From NCBI GenBank assembly GCA_964482585.1, contig CAYZYO010000011.1, positions 1-27,928 of the forward strand: DNA of 27,928 nucleotides, read 5' to 3'. Positions within the stretch are counted from its first letter, which is position 1. Each line of letters starts with the position of its first letter. Shown here piece after piece: positions 22,492 to 27,928 of this stretch. The notes beneath the pieces are model-generated. The model was not told the origin of the DNA, made no database searches, and worked only from the letters and a program-made list of their open reading frames with translations. This stretch comes from CAYZYO01 sp964482585 (GTDB lineage Bacteria > Bacillota > Syntrophomonadia > Syntrophomonadales > Syntrophomonadaceae). The translations under genes and the position numbers were made by a program.

Positions 22492-25200
22492 TTAAATCTT
22501 TTCTAGTTTAGCTGCTGATACTTTATATTCGGGTATTCCAGCTACTGGATCAAGTGCTTCCGCATTTGTCAGCATATTGGCTGCTGCTTCACTGAAGTGG
22601 AAGAAGGTGAATATTACATTGCCCTGTACCATATCAGTTAAATTAGCATTTACTTCAATGCTGCCTCTCCTGGTAGTGAGTTTTACTACTTCACCATCAG
22701 CAATACCCATTTTCCCAGCCAGCTCAGGACTAATCATCAGAGTATTGGTCGGCATATACTCATCCAGCCCAACCGCCTTTCTGGTCATTGTACCGGTATG
22801 GAAATGGAATAAACTGCGTCCGGTAGTTAATAGTAATGGATATTCTTCATCAGGAAGTTCTGCTGCTTCTTTAAACTCTATAGCATGGAATAATCCTAGC
22901 CCCCGGCTGAATTTACCTACATGCAGGTAAGGTGTTCCCGGATGATCTTCTGCCGGGCAAGGCCAGTGTAATGCTTTGCCTTCTAACCGTTCATAAGTCA
23001 TGCCTGCATATGAAGGGGTAACAGTTCTTATTTCTTCAAAGATCTCTTCCGGTGAATTATAATCCATGGGATAGCCTAACCTGGTTGACAATTCACAAAG
23101 AATTTCCCAATCCTGCCGGGCATCTCCTCTATTGCTTATAGCCTTGCGGACTCTTTGTACCCTTCTTTCGGTATTAGAAAAGGTACCGTCTTTTTCAGCA
23201 AAGCTCACTCCTGGCAATACCACATCGGCTTTCTTAGCCGTTTCAGTTAAGAAGATATCCTGTACCAGCAGGAATTCCAGGTTATCCAGGGCTTCTTCAA
23301 CATGGGTCAGATCAGGATCACTAACCATGGGATTTTCACCCAATACTAATAATCCTTTGAGTTCCCTGTGGTGAGCCTTATTAATAGCTGCCGTCAGGGT
23401 TAACCCATTATTCGGGGAAAGTTTTACTCCCCAGGCCTTTTCAAATTTTCCCTGTACGTCTTTATTGGTAACAGCCTGATATGCAGGATACACAACCGGC
23501 AGTGCGCCCATATCACATGCTCCCTGGACATTGTTCTGCCCCCGCAGCGGGTTTACCCCGGTTCCAGGTTTGCCCAGATTACCGGTAAGCAGAGCCAGGT
23601 TACAACATGATTTTACATTGTCGGTTCCTGTACTGTGCTGGGTAATACCCATGGCATAACAGAGAGCAGATGCTTCAGATTCAGCATATATACGTGCTGC
23701 TTTTCTAATATCTTCTGCTGGTACTCCGGTAATAGGTTCCACATATTCCGGTGTATATTTTTCGATTACTTTGGCAAAGTCTTCAAAGGCTTCAGTACGG
23801 GTGTCAACAAATTCTTTGTCCAACAGCCCCTCATTGATGATGACATTCATCATTCCATTTAACAGGGCCACATCAGTACCCGGTCTAAACCTCATGTAGA
23901 CATCGGCTATTTCTGCCAGTTCAATACTGCGTGGATCAGCAACTATCAATTTCGCTCCATTCTTGCGAACATTGCTCCTAATTTTATAGCCTATAACCGG
24001 ATGATTCTCGGTAGTATTAGTTCCAATTAAGAAAATACATTTCGCATCGTTTTCCAGCTCGCCAATACTATTAGTCATAGCTCCACTTCCAAATGCTGCC
24101 CCCAGACCGGCGACAGTAACGGAGTGTCAGAGACGAGCACAGTGGTCAACATTGTTAGTTCCAATAGCTGCCCTCATAAGCTTCTGGGCCAGGTAGTTTT
24201 CTTCATTGGTACACCTGGCTGAAGAGAACATAGCTAAACTATCAGGACCACTCTTCTCCTTAATTTCATTTAATTTCTTAGCGGCCAAATCTAAAGCTTC
24301 ATCCCAGGAAGCCGGACGGAATTCCCCGTTTTCTTTAATTAAAGGAGTAGTCAATCTTTCAGGGGAATTGACAAAATCCCAGCCAAAGCGTCCTTTTACA
24401 CAAAGGGCTCCTTTATTAACCGGGCTCCATTCAGGATCCCTGTTGGAAGTTACGCCAACAATCTTATCATCTTTAACATTAAGTTCCAGGGTACAGCCGG
24501 TTCCACAGTAGGTACAGGTGGTTAATACCTTTTCAGTCTGAGCTTCTTTGCCCTTACCTGCTGATATTTTACTGGTTAAAGCACCTACCGGACAAACCAT
24601 AACACACTGCCCACAAAAGACACAGGTTGAATCTTCCAGCATTCCATCAAACTGAACCGCTATTTTGGCATGGTGTCCTCTATCTTCTACATTGATAGCC
24701 CTGGCCCCGGTAATTTCTTCACAGGCACGTACACAACGGGTGCACATAATGCACTTGTCATAATCCCGTTCAATAAAGGGGTTGGGATCATCCATGGCAA
24801 AATGGGGACCTTCGTGGAATTCTCCGGTAAACCGGGAATCAGTAACCCCATAACGGTAACAATAATCCTGCAGTTTGCAATTTCCATCGCTTTCACAGGT
24901 ATGACATTCAAGTTTATGCCTGGCTAATAATAATTCCAGGATTATTTTTCTTGCTTCTACTACATCCGGGCTCTCGGTTTCAACTACTATTCCATTGTCA
25001 GCAGGAGAAACACAACTGGCCACCAGATTTGGCCGGCCTTTGACTTCTACCACACACATACGACATGAACCTGCCAGTCTTAAGTCAGGATCATAGCATA
25101 AAGTGGGAATATCAGCTCCTGCCTGACGGCATGCTTCCACAAGCATAGTACCTTTCGGCACTTGAATTTCTTTTCCATTTATTGTTAGTGTATTCATCAT
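22492..25200 (-). CDS. fdhA: NAD-linked formate dehydrogenase catalytic subunit, cytoplasmic selenoprotein
   Basis: One 902-residue protein with an in-frame TGA at 24127-24129 decoded as Sec358. The two open parts are in one frame and join as NVDHCARL-U-HSVTVAGLG, the family active site. Domains in order: [2Fe-2S] ferredoxin fold (C35, C46, C49, C63); NuoG-like cluster with His (H95, C99, C102, C108); two [4Fe-4S] sites (C150-C160 and C193-C203); FDH [4Fe-4S] (C229, C232, C236, C267); molybdopterin domains. No signal peptide, so cytosolic. It interconverts formate and CO2 with NAD(H) through the NuoF- and NuoE-like partners. The start is either of two adjacent ATGs; the second (25197) has better spacing from GGGGGG. 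Confidence 0.95.
24096..24129 (-). promoter_or_regulatory. Selenocysteine UGA codon and putative SECIS hairpin in fdhA
   Basis: On the minus strand TGA at 24129-24127 is followed after 10 nt by CTGTCGCC, loop GGTCT (24108-24104), and GGGGGCAG. The stem has a G-G mismatch, so it is weaker than that in fdnG. Distance from UGA to loop GG is 18 nt in both genes, and the loop equals that of E. coli fdhF as I recall it. Confidence 0.75.
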
Positions 25201-25210
25201 TATCCCCCCT

Positions 25211-26437
25211 TTACGCGTATTGCAGCAGTTTTCTGCTGTATTCGTGTTTAAAATGCTCTATGGTTGATAAAATAGGAATAGGTGCTGCCTGTCCTAAACC
25301 ACACAGAGCTGCTTTTTTCATTACTCTCCCCAGCAATAAGAGGTTATCGATATCCTTTTCGGTACCCCGGCCGGAATTAATTTTCTCCATGATTTCGCGG
25401 CAGCGGAAAGTTCCTTCTCTGCAGGGATTACATTTGCCGCAGGATTCATGTTCGAAGAATTTGGAGATCCTGGTGACTATATCAACAATATCCCTGGTTT
25501 CATCCATAACGAATACTGCACCAGAACCTAGTGCTGCTCCCATTGCACCCATGGAATCAAAATCAATCGGGGTATTGAGATTCTGTTCCGGAATAAATGC
25601 ACCGGATGTTCCCCCAACCTGAACTGCCTTGAATTTCTTGCCACCTTTAATACCGCCGCCAAGCTCATATATTACATCTTTTAATAAATAATCAGTCGGC
25701 ACTTCAAAATAAGTAGCCTTCTCAATATCACCGGTTAAGGTTAATACCTTGGTCCCAGGGTATTTCTGAGCTCCTATACCCGCAAACCAATCAGCACCAT
25801 TTTCAATAATATATGGCAGACAGGCGAATGTCTCAACATTATTAACTACTGTAGGTACTCCCCAAAGTCCCTCCACTCCAGGAAAAGGAGGTTTAAACCT
25901 TGGTTCTCCCCGGTGTCCTTCAATAGACTCAATTAAGGCTGTCTCTTCACCACAGACATAGGCCCCGGCTCCCATTCTTACTTCTATATCAAAATCACCT
26001 AAGGCACCGGATTCTTTAGCACTGTTTATCGCATTTCTGAGCAGCTCAACTATAAAAGGATACTCGCCCCGGCAGTATATATATCCCTGGTTAGAATTAA
26101 TAGCAGCACCACAAATAGCCATTCCTTCAAGCAGTGCCTGGGCATTTTTTTCACATATTATCCTGTCTTTGTAAGTACCCGGTTCCCCTTCGTCAAGATT
26201 ACATACTACGTATTTAACTTCTGCCGGCGGTACAAAGCTCCATTTAAGACCAGCATTAAAACCTGCGCCGCCACGGCCTCTAAGTCCTGATCTTTTTACT
26301 TCTTGAATTAAGTCTTTGCTGTCCATTTTGCGAGCCTTCTCCAAACCTTTATATCCGCCAACATTTATATAATCCTGAGCATTTTCAGGATTGATCTTAT
26401 CAGCATATTCCAGCAAAACTCGTCTTTCTTCAGCCAT
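25211..26437 (-). CDS. NuoF/HydB-like NADH- and FMN-binding subunit of formate dehydrogenase
   Basis: A 408-residue protein of the complex I 51-kDa family. It has the nucleotide and FMN segments RGRGGAGFNAGLKWSF, CNLDEGEPGTYKDR and AYVCGEETALIESIEG followed by HRGEPRFKPPFP. The C-terminal [4Fe-4S] site is SCGKCNPCREGT with a later CGLGQ. It lacks the N-terminal thioredoxin-like and C-terminal ferredoxin additions of bifurcating HydB, so it is a lean version. It passes electrons between FdhA and NAD(H). I start at ATG 26437 with AGGAGGG upstream; 28 extra codons before it have no ribosome site and overlap the NuoE-like gene. It lies 10 bp before fdhA. Confidence 0.92.
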   Translation of the reverse strand: MAEERRVLLEYADKINPENAQDYINVGGYKGLEKARKMDSKDLIQEVKRSGLRGRGGAGFNAGLKWSFVPPAEVKYVVCNLDEGEPGTYKDRIICEKNAQALLEGMAICGAAINSNQGYIYCRGEYPFIVELLRNAINSAKESGALGDFDIEVRMGAGAYVCGEETALIESIEGHRGEPRFKPPFPGVEGLWGVPTVVNNVETFACLPYIIENGADWFAGIGAQKYPGTKVLTLTGDIEKATYFEVPTDYLLKDVIYELGGGIKGGKKFKAVQVGGTSGAFIPEQNLNTPIDFDSMGAMGAALGSGAVFVMDETRDIVDIVTRISKFFEHESCGKCNPCREGTFRCREIMEKINSGRGTEKDIDNLLLLGRVMKKAALCGLGQAAPIPILSTIEHFKHEYSRKLLQYA

Positions 26438-26459
26438 TATATTCCCTCCTTTCCTAATT

Positions 26460-26906
26460 TTATTTGTAAGCTGCCAGTATTTCAGGTATTTTGGCCGCTG
26501 TAACATTAAATATTGGTTCACTATTAATAGTTATAACTGGTGTTGCCTGGCACTGTCCAACACATTCAGTCAATTCAAGTGTATATTTACCATCACTGGT
26601 AGTCTCCCCAGCTTTAATACCTAAATAATTTTCCATTGCTTTCAAGACCTCATCTGCACCTGCTACGTGACAAGGAGCACTTTCACAAATACGGATAATG
26701 TATTTTCCTCTTTTCTCTACAGAAAGATAGGAATAAAATGTAGCTACTCCATAAGCCTGGGCTGCAGATATTCCAAATACCCTGGCAGCCTCTAAAAGCG
26801 CTTCCTCAGGAATATAATTGAATTCTTTTTGCAGGGCATGGAAAACCTCGATAACCCCCCCCTCTTTGTCCTTATTAGATTCAATGATATCTTTATAATT
26901 GGCCAT
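26460..26906 (-). CDS. NuoE/HydC-like [2Fe-2S] subunit of formate dehydrogenase
   Basis: A 148-residue protein of the complex I 24-kDa family: an N-terminal helical part (GGVIEVFHALQKEFNYIPEE, then AQAYGVATFYSYLS) and a thioredoxin-like domain with [2Fe-2S] ligands in CESAPC and ECVGQC. It is first in the operon, followed by the NuoF-like gene after 22 bp and fdhA. ATG start with AAAGGAGGTG, a very strong ribosome site. It works with the NuoF-like subunit as the NAD(H)-reactive module. The three-subunit set is the usual soluble NAD-dependent formate dehydrogenase of anaerobic Firmicutes. Stretch 26907-27121 upstream is AT-rich and should hold the promoter, but no box pair is convincing. Confidence 0.93.
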   Translation of the reverse strand: MANYKDIIESNKDKEGGVIEVFHALQKEFNYIPEEALLEAARVFGISAAQAYGVATFYSYLSVEKRGKYIIRICESAPCHVAGADEVLKAMENYLGIKAGETTSDGKYTLELTECVGQCQATPVITINSEPIFNVTAAKIPEILAAYK

Positions 26907-27121
26907 AAGTTCACCTCCTTTTCAAAAATTTAATATTTTAATTTAAGTATTTGAAAACATCTTTATATTCCGCCATCTTTAGTATTCAATATACTGTACT
27001 CTCCCCCCTTCCTTTTTCCAACTATATAATAATCTTTCATTTGTTACATAACTATATTTAATTGTCTTAACAACATTTTCTCTTAAAAATTGCATTTGAG
27101 AGTTTTGTATAATTTAAAAAC

Positions 27122-27176
27122 ATCTTCTTAGCTTCAGCGAAGAATCTTTAGCTCCTTTGGTTTTACCTCAGATGAC
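27122..27176. repeat. Dispersed AGAATCTTTA...GATGACA repeat, degenerate copy
   Basis: Contains GCTTCAGCGAAGAATCTTTA and ends CTCAGATGACA, related to 8905-8946. Rest of the 546-bp gap (26907-27453) is AT-rich, with no coding potential that I can support. Confidence 0.45.
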
Positions 27177-27393
27177 AATCAAGCCATAGACTAAACTTTC
27201 CTCTATGATACAAGCATTCAAATGATATAAAAAAACTATTATATAAAATCCTTTATCTAAACATTTTCCCTACTGGTTTACCATCATATTGAATTTTAAG
27301 TCTTTGCAGGTGACTTTCAAAACTATAAGTTTTTTTAATACTTTTACCATAATAAGAATTTATTACACCAAAAATCAGCCGCAAACACACCAA

Positions 27394-27422
27394 AAGAGGT
27401 AATCAAAACTTAATTACCTCTT
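27394..27422 (-). terminator. Stem-loop terminator after the UPF0251 gene
   Basis: A 10-bp stem (AAGAGGTAAT with ATTACCTCTT) and 9-nt loop, 31 bp past the stop of the UPF0251 gene. The U-run on the minus strand is short (four), so termination may be weak. Confidence 0.6.
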
Positions 27423-27453
27423 CCATATTCATTTATGATAAGTACCGTGGATA

Positions 27454-27795
27454 TTAATCATTTGCCCTATTTTTACCCCACCGGTGGCGAAATTGTGAAC
27501 CTTTAGTATATTCAAAATTTCCGCCCTCAAGCACAACTGCCCGGGAATTAATTATAGCATCAGCAACCTTATAACGAGCCTCCACCAGGATACGTTGAAA
27601 AGTAGTCCGTGAAACTCCCATTTCTTCAGCACACTTAACTTGATCATAGCCTAAAAGATCTTTAAGCCTTAGTGCTTCCGCCTCTTCAATTTTTAAGATT
27701 ATTTCTTCTAGCTCGCATCCAGGAATCCCCGCCGGTTTAAAATAGTTTGCTTTCGGTATATGTCCTACCCGTCTGCATTTCACCCGTCTGGGCAT
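27454..27795 (-). CDS. UPF0251 (DUF134) DNA-binding protein
   Basis: A 113-residue protein starting MPRRVKCRRVGHIPKANYFK, then EEAEALRLKDLLGYDQVKCA and EEMGVSRTTFQRILVEARYK. This is the DUF134/UPF0251 pattern: a sigma-70 region-4-like helix-turn-helix with a short N-terminal conserved part. It is a probable transcription regulator; the target is unknown. Some family members sit near metal- or redox-cofactor genes, such as NifB/NifX-like proteins. ATG start with AAAGGAGAAT upstream. It lies beyond the formate dehydrogenase operon on the same strand, with its own terminator, so it is probably transcribed separately. Confidence 0.9.
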   Translation of the reverse strand: MPRRVKCRRVGHIPKANYFKPAGIPGCELEEIILKIEEAEALRLKDLLGYDQVKCAEEMGVSRTTFQRILVEARYKVADAIINSRAVVLEGGNFEYTKGSQFRHRWGKNRAND

Positions 27796-27851
27796 ATTGC
27801 CTATTCTCCTTTTAGCATAAATCTTTGTTATTATTATAACATATTAACGAG

Positions 27852-27928
27852 AGGTGCCTGACACCAACTTATCAACTTATTTCTCGGGTACCCCGAGGAA
27901 TAAGTTGATAAGTTGGTGTCAGGCACCT
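27852..27928. repeat. Near-perfect 77-nt palindrome with 37-bp arms
   Basis: Arms 27852-27888 and 27892-27928 are reverse complements apart from one T-G pair, around a TAC loop. Outer part reads AGGTGCCTGACACC, a motif found in dispersed palindromes of Firmicutes. It ends exactly at the last base of the window. It lies upstream of the UPF0251 gene and could be a mobile REP-like unit. Confidence 0.88.

Noticed and set aside
24127..24129. Nonsense mutation splitting fdhA
   Set aside because: Same reasoning: TGA falls at the Sec/Cys active-site position, followed by the conserved HSVTVAG, with no frame change.
27055..27080. Rex-type operator upstream of the NAD-linked formate dehydrogenase (TTAACAA at 27067-27073)
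   Set aside because: Only one half-site matches; the other half is off in sequence and spacing, so the call cannot be supported.

Overview
The window comes from an anaerobic, low-GC Gram-positive bacterium, most likely a member of the Clostridia with a syntrophic or acetogenic way of life (inference). The grounds are two selenocysteine-containing formate dehydrogenases, three MoeA paralogues, a lipoprotein-anchored ABC transporter, UPF0251 and DUF896 proteins, an S-layer-homology remnant and strong AGGAGG-type ribosome binding sites. The theme is molybdenum/tungsten-pterin enzymes and formate metabolism. I saw no rRNA, tRNA or CRISPR array.

Left part (1-9600). The left edge cuts a bile acid:sodium symporter/ACR3-like transporter gene. 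Then comes a compact minus-strand operon of eight genes, transcribed 8842 to 757. In order of transcription they encode a DppB-type permease, a fused double ATPase (DppD-DppF type), a CobW/HypB-like P-loop GTPase rich in cysteine, a single ABC ATPase, a solute-binding-like protein with no signal peptide, two paralogous SAM-dependent methyltransferases and a lipoprotein solute-binding protein of SBP family 5. No DppC partner is present. Upstream of this operon (9147-9584, minus strand) lie two tandem structured RNA elements sharing an identical 44-nt core, each followed by an intrinsic terminator. I read them as tandem Moco/Tuco-type riboswitches. If so, they tie this otherwise unexplained operon to molybdenum or tungsten cofactor status. 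This is the most interesting candidate system in the window.

Middle (9600-16500). A DUF896 protein and a PRK06851-like duplicated ATPase are followed by a decayed S-layer-homology fragment and three MoeA genes: two on the minus strand (one lacking an acidic motif) and one divergent copy fused to a periplasmic-binding-protein-like domain. Palindromic dispersed repeats fill the gaps.

Right part (16500-27928). fdnG-fdnH-fdnI encodes a Tat-exported, membrane-bound formate dehydrogenase with in-frame UGA (Sec206), followed by fdhE. Facing it across a strong bidirectional terminator is a cytoplasmic NAD-linked formate dehydrogenase (NuoE-like, NuoF-like and a catalytic subunit with in-frame UGA, Sec358). 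Together the two enzymes could couple formate on the outer face of the membrane with NADH/formate turnover inside, as expected for interspecies formate transfer. A UPF0251 DNA-binding protein and a long, nearly perfect palindrome close the window. The palindrome ends exactly at the last base, which may mark a contig edge.
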